Source: Paracoccaceae bacterium
GTDB taxonomy: Bacteria > Pseudomonadota > Alphaproteobacteria > Rhodobacterales > Rhodobacteraceae
Direction of reading: 5' to 3'
NCBI GenBank assembly: GCA_024742655.1
Contig: JANSYB010000075.1
Location: forward strand, 1 to 7,954
DNA: 7,954 bases
The notes under the pieces are model-generated. The model had not been told where the DNA came from and did no database searches. It saw nothing but the letters and a program-made list of their open reading frames with translations. The translations under genes and the position numbers were made by a program. Below, piece by piece: positions 1-6,556 of the stretch (positions are counted from its first letter, which is position 1; each line of letters opens with the position of its first letter).

Positions 1-941
1 ACCTCGCGGTCGGGGAAAAGTCCCTGCCAGATCTCGCGCACCTGCGCGTCCTCGGGAATGCCATAGGCGGGCATGATCACGCCGCCGTTCACCAGGTAGG
101 AATTGACGTAGGAGCTGCAGAACCGCTCTCGCCCGCCTGCCGTCGCGATAGCGTCGGGCATGGTGTGGATGGTGATGGGCCGGCCCTTGGCATCGGTCTG
201 GCCGCGCATCGCGGCGATATTGTCCTGCATTACCTCGCCGTAAGGGTGATCAGCGCAGCCGGCTGTTTCCATCACGACCGCGCCCGGCGCCACGAACATG
301 GCGATGCCGTCCACATGCCCGTCCGTTTCGGTCTCCATCTCGTCGCCGGGCAGCCAGATCACCTTGTCCCCGCCCAGCATTTCCTTCAGTTCGGTTTCGA
401 TTTCGGTGCGGCTCCAATCCGGGTTGCGGTTGGCATTGGGAAAGCAGCTGTCAGTGGTCAGGATCGTGCCCTCGCCATCCACGGCGATACCACCGCCCTC
501 GGCAATCAGCTGCGACGAAAAGCACGCCACGCCCGCGGCCTCCAGGATGGCCGGGGCGGCGCTGTCATCGCCGTCATAGGGGGCATATTTGCCGCCCCAC
601 GCATTGAAACGAAAGGACACGCCCGCCTTGCGCCCGGCCTCGTCCACCACAAAACACGGGCCCGCATCGCGGCACCAGCTGTCGTCGATCGGGTGTACCA
701 GCAGATCGATATCCGTACCCAGCATGGCGCGCGCACCGGCCTCGTCTTCGGGACGGACCAGCATGGTCAGCGGTTCGAACCGGCGCACCGCATGGGCCAC
801 GGCGGTATAGCTGCGCCGCGTGGCCTCCATGTCATCCCAGACCTCCTGCCGGCAGGGCCACATCATCCATGTCCGTTCATGCGGCCCCCATTCGGGCGGC
901 ATGTGGTAGCCCAGCGATTTCGGCGTCTCGCGGTTGGTCAT
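1..941 (-). CDS. aguA: Agmatine deiminase, C-terminus cut off by window edge
   Basis: Hydrolyses agmatine to N-carbamoylputrescine and ammonia in the cytoplasm, a step in making putrescine from arginine. 313 codons are visible. Family motifs appear in order: SWCRDAGP (88-95), NAWGG (113-117), EGGG (148-151) followed by NRNP (171-174), DGHVDG (207-212), and SYVNSYLVNGG (277-287) leading to LFPDRE (308-313). Family members are usually about 340-370 residues, so roughly 30-50 residues are missing, including the GGGxHC segment that carries the catalytic cysteine; that part lies beyond base 1. The ATG at 941 is chosen because the protein begins in a family-typical way (GYHMPPEWGPHERTWMMWP from residue 11) and GGAG lies about 8 bases upstream. 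The gene is divergent from the amidinotransferase-like gene across 99 bp. The family call is firm; the preference for agmatine rests on homology. Confidence 0.93.
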   Translation of the reverse strand, partial: MTNRETPKSLGYHMPPEWGPHERTWMMWPCRQEVWDDMEATRRSYTAVAHAVRRFEPLTMLVRPEDEAGARAMLGTDIDLLVHPIDDSWCRDAGPCFVVDEAGRKAGVSFRFNAWGGKYAPYDGDDSAAPAILEAAGVACFSSQLIAEGGGIAVDGEGTILTTDSCFPNANRNPDWSRTEIETELKEMLGGDKVIWLPGDEMETETDGHVDGIAMFVAPGAVVMETAGCADHPYGEVMQDNIAAMRGQTDAKGRPITIHTMPDAIATAGGRERFCSSYVNSYLVNGGVIMPAYGIPEDAQVREIWQGLFPDRE

Positions 942-1040
942 GGCGGTGCTCCGGGTGGCCTGTCGATGTCGCAGCATCTGCAAGACCGCGCCAAATCGCA
1001 AGCCTGTTGACGTCACGCGCGGTCCGGGATCAGATCAGGC
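942..1040. promoter_or_regulatory. Divergent intergenic control region between the two guanidine-enzyme genes
   Basis: These 99 bp separate two genes transcribed away from each other, so promoters for both should lie here or inside the neighbouring starts. The only clear element is the perfect 8-bp palindrome TGACGTCA at 1008-1015. It overlaps a TTGACG (1007-1012) that could serve as a -35 for the plus-strand gene, but the matching -10 (TCAGAT, 1030-1035) is poor and would leave almost no leader before the ATG at 1041. No convincing minus-strand promoter was found. The regulatory role is inferred from the gene arrangement. Confidence 0.45.
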
Positions 1041-2015
1041 ATGGACAGGATCTGGGTCGGCACCGAATGGGATGAGTTGCACGAATGCGTCTACGGCGCG
1101 CCGGACAGGTTCGTGCTGCCGCGTTTTTACGATGACAGCAAGCTGCGCGCGCAAGGCGCGTTCGGGGCCTTCTGGGCCGAGCATCACGGCGAGGACCTCG
1201 CCGAGGCGCATCCGGAATGGTTCGCGGCATTTCAAGCGCAGGTGCAGGGTGCCATCGACTTTCTGCGCGCCGAGGGTGTGGTGGTGCACACCGCCGGGGC
1301 GCTGAGCGACGCCAACCGTGCCTTTCCGCGTGGCGAGGATCATGGCGTTCTGACGGGCTGGATGCGCGATCCCTTCGTGACCATCGGGTCCAACGTGATC
1401 GAACTGGCGCCGCGATCGCTGTTTCATCGCCGGCAACGCTTTGCGATCCGCGATATCCTGATGGGGACCATGCAGCGCGGCGCACGCTATTTCGCCCAGC
1501 CCGATTGCGGGGGCGATGATCATGTCGAGGGCTGGGGCTATCTCGAAGGGGGCGATATCTTCGTCCTGGGCGACAGGGTGTTGGTTGGCCACTCCGGCGG
1601 ATGTTCCAGCCCCGAAGGGGCGGCGTGGCTCGCCCATGCGCTCGGGGACGATTACAGCGTCGATCTCGTGCCGGTGGAGGCCTGGTTTCCGCATCTCGAC
1701 TGTGTTCTCAGCTGCGTGCGCGAAGGGCTGGCCGTGGCCTGTCTGGAGGCGCTGCCCGAAGGATTGCCGGACCATATGCACAATTGGGACATCATCGATA
1801 TCCCCGCCACGCTGGCCAAGGGGCATATGGGCGTCAACAACCTTGTGCTTGGGCCGGGCCGGGTGCTGGTGCCGTCCGAGGCCGCGCTGGACCCGGTGGC
1901 CGAGGCCTTGCGCGCACGCGGCTGCGAGGTGCCGCGCATCCCCTATGAAGTTCCCTGCATGGTGGGCGGGTCGTTCCGCTGCGCGCACCAGCCCCTCAGA
2001 CGTGGCCCGCCCTGA
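1041..2015 (+). CDS. Amidinotransferase / arginine deiminase superfamily enzyme
   Basis: 324 residues, a member of the guanidine-modifying (pentein) superfamily that includes glycine amidinotransferase, the StrB-type inosamine-phosphate amidinotransferases and arginine deiminase. Visible signatures are EWD near the N-terminus (9-11), RDPF (109-112), LEGGDIFVLGDRVLVGHSGG (168-187) and HLDC (218-221). At the C-terminus GGSFRCAHQPLRR (309-321) resembles the GGxFHCxTxDVRR of amidinotransferases. The likely catalytic triad is D172, H218 and C314, with spacing close to that in glycine amidinotransferase. It would act on arginine or another guanidino compound, either moving the amidino group to an amine or hydrolysing it. 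The HLD triplet and the QPLRR ending recall arginine deiminases, so transferase versus hydrolase is open. Start: first ATG of the frame, giving the family-typical N-terminus; the ribosome site is weak. A hairpin covers the stop codon. Confidence 0.85.
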   Translation: MDRIWVGTEWDELHECVYGAPDRFVLPRFYDDSKLRAQGAFGAFWAEHHGEDLAEAHPEWFAAFQAQVQGAIDFLRAEGVVVHTAGALSDANRAFPRGEDHGVLTGWMRDPFVTIGSNVIELAPRSLFHRRQRFAIRDILMGTMQRGARYFAQPDCGGDDHVEGWGYLEGGDIFVLGDRVLVGHSGGCSSPEGAAWLAHALGDDYSVDLVPVEAWFPHLDCVLSCVREGLAVACLEALPEGLPDHMHNWDIIDIPATLAKGHMGVNNLVLGPGRVLVPSEAALDPVAEALRARGCEVPRIPYEVPCMVGGSFRCAHQPLRRGPP

Positions 2016-2037
2016 CGCTTGCCCAGTCAGGGCGGGC
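2005..2037 (+). terminator. Strong hairpin between convergent genes, overlapping a stop codon
   Basis: A perfect 12-bp inverted repeat, GCCCGCCCTGAC (2005-2016) and GTCAGGGCGGGC (2026-2037), with a 9-base loop. The TGA stop of the amidinotransferase-like gene (2013-2015) lies inside the left arm. The hairpin sits between convergent genes, as expected of a terminator. The downstream T-tract is nearly absent on both strands (TATCC on plus), so it is not a textbook intrinsic terminator and may act partly by protecting the 3' end. Confidence 0.6.
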
Positions 2038-2095
2038 TATCCGCGACGGAGGTGTGACGCTTGCAGATGACAGACGCGCGACCCGGGCCGCAAGG

Positions 2096-2851
2096 TCATT
2101 GCAGGCGCAACGCCCCGTCGAGGCGGATCACCTCGCCGTTGAGGTAGTCGCATTCCACGATGAACCGGGCGAGGGCGGCATATTCGGCAGGATCGCCCAA
2201 TCGCTTGGGAAAGGTCACGTCCTGTGCCAGCTGATCCTGCACGTCCTGCGGCAGGCCGCGCAACATGGGCGTGCCGAAAATGCCCGGCGCGATGGCCATG
2301 ACGCGGATGCCCTCGCGCACCAGATCGCGGGCCATGGGCATCAACAGCCCCACGATCCCGCCCTTGGAGGCGCCGTAGGCGGTCTGGCCCTTCTGCGCCT
2401 CGAAGGCGGCGATGGAGGCGGTATGGATGATCGCCCCGCGCGTACCATCGGGGGCGGGGTCGTTGCGGGCGATCTCGGCCGCGGCCAGGCGTGCGACGTT
2501 GAAGCTGCCGACGAGGTTGATGTCGATGGTGCGCTTGAAACCTTCGAGGTTGTGCGGCCCGTCGCGCCCCAGCGTTTTCTCGGCCGGCGCGATCCCGGCA
2601 CAGTTCACGGCAACGGTGATCCGGCCCATGCTGTCGCGGGCCTGCGTGATGGCCGACGCGACCGACGCCTCGTCAGTGACATCGGTTTCGGCAAAACCCG
2701 CGCCGATCTCTTCGGCGACCTGCGCACCGCGCTCCGCATCGCGATCAAGCAGGGTGACTTCCGCACCCATGTCTCGAAAGTGCCGGGCGGTTGCCTCTCC
2801 AAGCCCCGAGGCGCCTCCGGTGATGATCGCGGCGGTGTGATCGATGCGCAT
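2096..2851 (-). CDS. Short-chain dehydrogenase, HSD10 / 3-hydroxyacyl-CoA dehydrogenase type-2 like
   Basis: A 251-residue classical short-chain dehydrogenase/reductase. Visible elements are the cofactor loop TGGASGLG (11-18), an acidic D36 ending LLD (34-36) that points to NAD rather than NADP, NCAG (83-86), N112, catalytic S146, Y159 and K163 (YGASK), and the PG turn at 189-190. The segment NCAGIAPAEKTLG (83-95) followed by FKRTIDINLVGSFN (105-118) is typical of the HSD17B10 branch, which oxidises 3-hydroxyacyl-CoA or 2-methyl-3-hydroxybutyryl-CoA in fatty-acid and isoleucine breakdown. Length is normal for the family. Start chosen at 2851, with GGAGA (2858-2862) six bases upstream. It follows the AbrB-family gene by 57 bp on the same strand but seems to have its own promoter and operator in that gap. 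No other acyl-CoA enzyme is visible, so the exact substrate is inferred. Confidence 0.88.
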   Translation of the reverse strand: MRIDHTAAIITGGASGLGEATARHFRDMGAEVTLLDRDAERGAQVAEEIGAGFAETDVTDEASVASAITQARDSMGRITVAVNCAGIAPAEKTLGRDGPHNLEGFKRTIDINLVGSFNVARLAAAEIARNDPAPDGTRGAIIHTASIAAFEAQKGQTAYGASKGGIVGLLMPMARDLVREGIRVMAIAPGIFGTPMLRGLPQDVQDQLAQDVTFPKRLGDPAEYAALARFIVECDYLNGEVIRLDGALRLQ

Positions 2852-2871
2852 GTCCTGTCTCCGGCAGAAAT

Positions 2872-2885
2872 TGAACGTGCGTTCA
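2872..2885. promoter_or_regulatory. Palindromic operator TGAACG-TG-CGTTCA
   Basis: A perfect inverted repeat of two 6-bp arms, TGAACG (2872-2877) and CGTTCA (2880-2885), separated by two bases. It overlaps the end of the predicted -10 and the expected transcription start of the dehydrogenase gene, the usual place for a repressor site. Short palindromes of this kind are typical of TetR-family regulators of acyl-CoA catabolism. The regulator is not in the window, so its identity is inference. Confidence 0.6.
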
Positions 2886-2912
2886 GATATCGTGTGATCC
2901 CGTCGCTGTCAA
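2884..2912 (-). promoter_or_regulatory. Predicted sigma70-type promoter of the short-chain dehydrogenase gene
   Basis: On the minus strand a perfect TTGACA (2912-2907) is followed after exactly 17 bases by TATCTG (2889-2884), which matches the -10 consensus at its first three positions. The -35 overlaps the stop codon of the upstream AbrB-family gene (2909-2911). Transcription would begin inside or just after the palindrome at 2872-2885 and give a short leader before the ATG at 2851. This suggests the dehydrogenase can be expressed independently of the gene before it. Confidence 0.6.
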
Positions 2913-3961
2913 AGCCCCTTGCGAATCCATCGTGCCGTCAGCCCGAGCCCCATCACGGTAATCAGGATGCGAAAGATATGATGCAGGGTGACAAGGGCGG
3001 GGTTGGCCTGTAGCGAAAGGGCCACGAGCGCCATCTCGGTCACGCCGCCCGGGGCGAAACTGATCAGCATCACGTCGAAGGGCTGACCGATCGGGCCCAT
3101 CAGGGCAACGGCAAAAAGGCCCGACAGGATCAGGATGCCGCCAACCGACAGGATTGTCAGGCCGAAGCCGCGCAACAACATCGCGCGCGACAGCCCCGTG
3201 AAACGCATGCCAAGGGCGCAGCCGACCACGACCTGCGCGACGTGCAACAGCCATTCGGGAATATCGACATGCCACACCCCGGTGAGGTTCAGCGCGGCAG
3301 CGACGGCCAGCGGGCCGGTCAACTGCCGGGCGGGCAAGCGCAACACATGACCAGCCGCGATCCCCGCAGCGCCGGCCAGCACGATGACCGGCAGAGCCTG
3401 CCATGGCACATCGGCGCGCGCCAATGTCATGCCCGCCGAACTGCCCACCGGTTCGCCCAGCCAGATCGACAGGCCGATGGGCAAGAGCGTGACCACCACG
3501 ATCACCCGCAGGAATTGCTGTAGCATCAGGCGGGCGGGATCGGCCCCGGCCTCGTCCCCCATGGCGATGGATTCGAACAGGCCTCCGGGGGCGGCCGCGT
3601 AGAAGGCCGTCACGCGGTCGTAGCCGCCGATACGTGCATAGACCGCGTATCCAATCGCATGGGCCAGCACGGTGAACAACAGTAGCGCCGCGAAGCTGAG
3701 CGCAAGGCGCGGGGCGTTTGAAAACAGCTCGGGCGTGACCTGGGCCCCGATCATCAGGCCGATCACCGCGATGAAAACCAGCCGCAGGGTGGGCGGAAAG
3801 GCGTATCCCGCTGGCAACCGGTGGGGCAGGGCGGTGGCCACCGCGGCCGAGGCCAGCAATGGCCCGATCAGAAAGGGCAGCGGCAGGCCGGCCCACTCTG
3901 CCAAATGGGCAGCCACGCCGGACAGGGCCAGAAGGGCGATCGTGGTGACAGGGCGAGTCAT
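2909..3961 (-). CDS. AbrB-family (COG3180-type) integral membrane protein, putative transporter
   Basis: 350 residues and very hydrophobic, with about ten predicted membrane segments by eye. It shows the two-fold internal duplication typical of this family: the first half contains YAAAPGGLFESIAMGDEAG (121-139) and the second ISFAPGGVTEMALVALSLQ (300-318), each followed by a hydrophobic helix. Some homologs are labelled ammonia monooxygenase or AbrB regulators, but those names are historical; the protein is membrane-embedded and its substrate is unknown. The ATG at 3961 gives the normal family length and an immediate first membrane helix, though the ribosome site is weak (AGAC). The frame stays open upstream to 4159, but that extension is basic, low in hydrophobicity and unlike the family. 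It precedes the dehydrogenase gene by 57 bp. Confidence 0.85.
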   Translation of the reverse strand: MTRPVTTIALLALSGVAAHLAEWAGLPLPFLIGPLLASAAVATALPHRLPAGYAFPPTLRLVFIAVIGLMIGAQVTPELFSNAPRLALSFAALLLFTVLAHAIGYAVYARIGGYDRVTAFYAAAPGGLFESIAMGDEAGADPARLMLQQFLRVIVVVTLLPIGLSIWLGEPVGSSAGMTLARADVPWQALPVIVLAGAAGIAAGHVLRLPARQLTGPLAVAAALNLTGVWHVDIPEWLLHVAQVVVGCALGMRFTGLSRAMLLRGFGLTILSVGGILILSGLFAVALMGPIGQPFDVMLISFAPGGVTEMALVALSLQANPALVTLHHIFRILITVMGLGLTARWIRKGL

Positions 3962-4011
3962 GTCGTCTATCAACCACTGCCTGCCCGGACCGGCAAGGGG
4001 CAGTTCCTCAA

Positions 4012-4150
4012 AGGAGCGCCTTGCGGCGCGCCGTTTCTCTCGTCGTTGCCCTGCGGGCGCCTCCTCGGGGCAAATGTCCAGGCGACGCGGATGTCCAGAC
4101 ATGTGCAAAATGGCGGGCCGAAGGTGTGAGTATTTTCGGAACAGTGAAAG
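4012..4150. repeat. Possible Rhodobacteraceae dispersed intergenic element
   Basis: A compact block of stem-loops (4016-4029 and 4046-4073), a short direct repeat (4074-4098) and the sequence GAGTATTTTCGGAACAGTGA (4128-4147). The last sequence, and its mistaken translation FRKYSHLRP on the minus strand, resemble intergenic sequence I recall from many Rhodobacteraceae genomes. Only one copy is in this window, so repetition cannot be shown here and the call depends on recall. Confidence 0.3.
4091..4102. promoter_or_regulatory. Inverted repeat ATGTC-CA-GACAT upstream of the AbrB-family gene
   Basis: A perfect 5-bp-arm palindrome. Its left part, ATGTCCAG, is also a direct repeat of 4074-4081, 17 bases start to start. 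It lies about 130 bp upstream of the ATG at 3961. It could be an operator, but it is short and no promoter could be tied to it. Confidence 0.25.
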
Positions 4151-4314
4151 CCTTGCCATGCCTCCCCTTCATCTGGCCTGAAACACCTCGGGGGGTCGTC
4201 ATTGTCGCGCCATTGGTCCGAGAGACAAGGGCGACGGGTGGAACCCCCAAGGCCTGCGTGGCCCGAACGCAATTGGACATGTGTGGCGCAGCCACGCCGC
4301 TGGATCAGACCGGG

Positions 4315-6555
4315 TCAGGCGAAGGTCACGGCCCTGGAAAAGGGCATGTCGCGCAGCCGTGTGCCCGTGGCGGCAAAGATGGCGCCGGCCAGTGCGGGCG
4401 CGGCCGGCGGTACGGGTGGCTCGCCGATGCCCTTGACGGTCCGGGCGTTTTCCAATCCGCGCACGATGATTTCGGGGGATTGATCGAGGCGCAGCGAGGG
4501 AAAGCTGTCGAAATTGTCCTGTTGGGCAATGCCGTTCTCATAGGTGATCTCGCCGAACATGGCGTGACCCAGCCCGAAGATCACGCCGCCCTGCACGAGG
4601 GTCTCGAAATTGACCGGGTCCACGACCGTACCCACATCCGCGGCCACCCAGACCCGGTCAAGGCGAATGCCGTCGGCGGTGTCCGTGACGTCGACCACCT
4701 CGGCACAGTGCACACCGAACGAATAGGTCAGGGCCACGCCGCGCCCCTTGCCCGGCGCGGGCCGGGGGCCGTCCCAGCCCGACATGTCGGCTACGGCCTC
4801 GAGTACCCGCCGGGCCACCGCGTCGTTGCACAGGCGCAATCGTTCCTGCAAAGGGTCCGCGCCCGCGGCATGGATCAATTCATCCAGACCGGCATTGTAG
4901 AAAAACCCGTTCGAAGAGGCCCCGACGGCCCGCCACGACGAGAGCGGCGCCAAATCGGGCGCGCGGTAGCCCGTCACCCGGTGATGCGGGATGGCAAAGG
5001 GTTGATCCCAGGCGCCGGCGACGATCTGGCTGTCCGGGCCGGGCACGGTCTGGCCCTGCCGCGCCATCTGGCTGGCGATGACCGAGGGCATCGCGATGCC
5101 CAGGTCGTAGCTTTCGACGTGGCCGTCTTTCACCGTGCCGCGCATCCGGCCCATGGCGATCTGGCGCGGAAAATCATGCATCATGTCCGCCTCGCGCGCA
5201 TAGGTCAGTTTGACCGGCGTGCCCTTCATCTGCCTTGCAATCTCGGTGGCCTGCTTGACCACCTCGTCCTCGAGCCTGTGGCCGAAACTGCCGCCCATCA
5301 TCTGGACATGCACGGTGACCCTGTCGGCGGGAATGCCGGTGATCCGTTCGATATTGGCCTGCACGAAGCGGGGGATTTGCGTGCCGGTCCAGACCTCGGC
5401 CGTGTCCTCGTCGACGCGCACGATGGCGTTGATCGGCTCAAGTGGGGCATGCGCCAGATAGGGCGCGCGGTATTCCGCCTCGATCACCTCGCCGGTCAGG
5501 GCGGTTTCCATGTCGCCATCGTCCCGCTTGCGGCTGTCCTGTGCGGTGCTGGTGAAACTGTCCGACAGCGCCTGCCAGTGGTCCGCCATCGTAGCCGGCA
5601 TGGAGGATGCCGGCCAGTTGGCCTCGATCGCACGGGCACCCTCGAAGGTGTGCCAGGTGGTGTCGGCCACGATCCCCAGGCCGCCGGTGATCTCGACCAC
5701 CGATTGCACGCCCGGGATTCGGAAGGCGGGTGCTGTGTCATAGGACCCGAGTGCGCCGCCCTGCGCAGGGTTCAGCAGCACGGTGGCATGCACCATGCCG
5801 GGGATGGAGACATCGATCCCGTAGGTCTGCGTGCCGGTGGATTTGGCCACCATGTCGATGCGCTGCGTGGGTTTGCCGATCAGGCGCCATTGCGAGGGGT
5901 CACGCAGCGGCACATCCTGCACCACGTCCAGCGTGGCGGCGCGGGCGGCCAGTTGGGTGTAGGGCAGGGCGGTCCCATCGGGTAGCACAACCGCGCCCGA
6001 CCGGGTCGTCAGATCGGAAACCGGCAGGCCGGTCTCTTCGGCGGCCGCCCGCTTCAGCGTTTCGCGGGCCGAGGCGCCGGCCGCGCGCAGCTTGTCGAAC
6101 CCGTCGGGCACGGTGGTGGAGCCGCCGGTGATCTGCAATCCCATGAATTTCACGCCCATATCGGCAACCGTGCGGGCCATGCTGTTCAATACCCCGTCTC
6201 CCGGGGCGAGAAAATCGCCGGCCTCGGCGGACAAAGCCTGGTTCCAATAGGCGGCGGACGGGGCGCCGGGGTCTGCGGTGATCTGGTCGAGATCGACATC
6301 CAGTTCCTCGGCCAGAAGCAGCGCCTGCGCGTGATAGGCGCCTTGTCCCATGTCCGCACGCGGGGTGATCAGGGTGATCCCGTCCTGGGTGATCAGAACA
6401 TACGGTGTCAGAGCGGCCTCGCCCTTGTTGAGGCCGCTCAGCAGCGGATTGGCATAGGGTGTGGTGTACCGCCATGTCCCGAAGGCCACGCCGCCCGCGA
6501 TGGCCACCCCCCCGATCAGGAGCGTCCGACGGGCGATGGTTCCGGCGAGGCTCAT
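4315..6555 (-). CDS. Molybdopterin-binding subunit of an IorB-like xanthine dehydrogenase-family hydroxylase, Tat-exported
   Basis: 746 residues, the length of the isoquinoline 1-oxidoreductase beta-subunit type. The N-terminus has a twin-arginine signal, ARRTLLIGG (8-16), followed by a hydrophobic stretch to about residue 26, so the enzyme is probably exported folded to the periplasm. Cofactor-contacting segments are MGQGAYHAQALLLAEELDVD (69-88), QMMGGSFGHR (418-427) and GIGEPP (709-714). E712 matches the catalytic glutamate that activates the hydroxylating water. The enzyme inserts oxygen from water into an N-heterocycle or aldehyde; the substrate cannot be read from sequence. Its ATG is one base after the stop of the [2Fe-2S] gene, with GAGGGA (6569-6564) as ribosome site inside that gene, indicating translational coupling. 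No XdhC-type maturation factor or cytochrome c acceptor is visible nearby. Confidence 0.92.
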   Translation of the reverse strand: MSLAGTIARRTLLIGGVAIAGGVAFGTWRYTTPYANPLLSGLNKGEAALTPYVLITQDGITLITPRADMGQGAYHAQALLLAEELDVDLDQITADPGAPSAAYWNQALSAEAGDFLAPGDGVLNSMARTVADMGVKFMGLQITGGSTTVPDGFDKLRAAGASARETLKRAAAEETGLPVSDLTTRSGAVVLPDGTALPYTQLAARAATLDVVQDVPLRDPSQWRLIGKPTQRIDMVAKSTGTQTYGIDVSIPGMVHATVLLNPAQGGALGSYDTAPAFRIPGVQSVVEITGGLGIVADTTWHTFEGARAIEANWPASSMPATMADHWQALSDSFTSTAQDSRKRDDGDMETALTGEVIEAEYRAPYLAHAPLEPINAIVRVDEDTAEVWTGTQIPRFVQANIERITGIPADRVTVHVQMMGGSFGHRLEDEVVKQATEIARQMKGTPVKLTYAREADMMHDFPRQIAMGRMRGTVKDGHVESYDLGIAMPSVIASQMARQGQTVPGPDSQIVAGAWDQPFAIPHHRVTGYRAPDLAPLSSWRAVGASSNGFFYNAGLDELIHAAGADPLQERLRLCNDAVARRVLEAVADMSGWDGPRPAPGKGRGVALTYSFGVHCAEVVDVTDTADGIRLDRVWVAADVGTVVDPVNFETLVQGGVIFGLGHAMFGEITYENGIAQQDNFDSFPSLRLDQSPEIIVRGLENARTVKGIGEPPVPPAAPALAGAIFAATGTRLRDMPFSRAVTFA

Positions 6556-6556
6556 G

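Larger units (their letters stand above)
3962..4314. other. 353-bp gene-free region with hairpins and small repeats
   Basis: No convincing gene was found on either strand. It lies between the end of the hydroxylase operon and the start of the AbrB-family gene, both on the minus strand, so it should hold the 3' end of one and the promoter and leader of the other. Contents: CTGCCC (3981-3986) paired with GGGCAG (3998-4003); GCGCC-TTGC-GGCGC (4016-4029); TTGCCC (4046-4051) paired with GGGCAA (4068-4073); ATGTCCAG repeated at 4074 and 4091; the sequence GAGTATTTTCGGAACAGTGA (4128-4147); and GTGGC-GCA-GCCAC (4283-4295) just past the hydroxylase stop. None has a T-tract, so no terminator is called. 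A weak minus-strand promoter, TTGTCT-N16-GACAAT, lies near 4198-4225. Confidence 0.5.

Noticed and set aside
165..1010. A 281-codon plus-strand open frame opposite the agmatine deiminase gene
   Set aside because: It is antisense to a gene with clear catalytic motifs, and its composition is typical of a shadow frame.
1008..1015. TGACGTCA as a defined operator
   Set aside because: An 8-bp palindrome alone is too short, and no well-placed promoter could be linked to it; it is only mentioned within the divergent region.
1035..1988. A 317-codon minus-strand open frame opposite the amidinotransferase-like gene
   Set aside because: Its translation has no family motif and mirrors the codons of the real gene.
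2054..3013. A 319-codon plus-strand open frame crossing the dehydrogenase and the end of the AbrB-family gene
   Set aside because: It spans two minus-strand genes and their promoter, with no domain signature.
3962..4159. N-terminal extension of the AbrB-family protein to an ATG at 4159
   Set aside because: The extra 66 residues are basic and made from the hairpin-rich intergenic DNA; the start at 3961 gives normal family length and begins directly with a membrane helix.
4283..4295. GTGGC-GCA-GCCAC as terminator of the hydroxylase operon
   Set aside because: The stem is only 5 bp plus marginal flanking pairs, the loop is 3 bases and there is no T-tract on the minus strand.
4021..5985. A 654-codon plus-strand open frame opposite the hydroxylase large-subunit gene
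   Set aside because: It is antisense to a well-supported gene, its translation is rich in H, G, R and D with no recognisable domain, and long antisense frames are common in GC-rich DNA.
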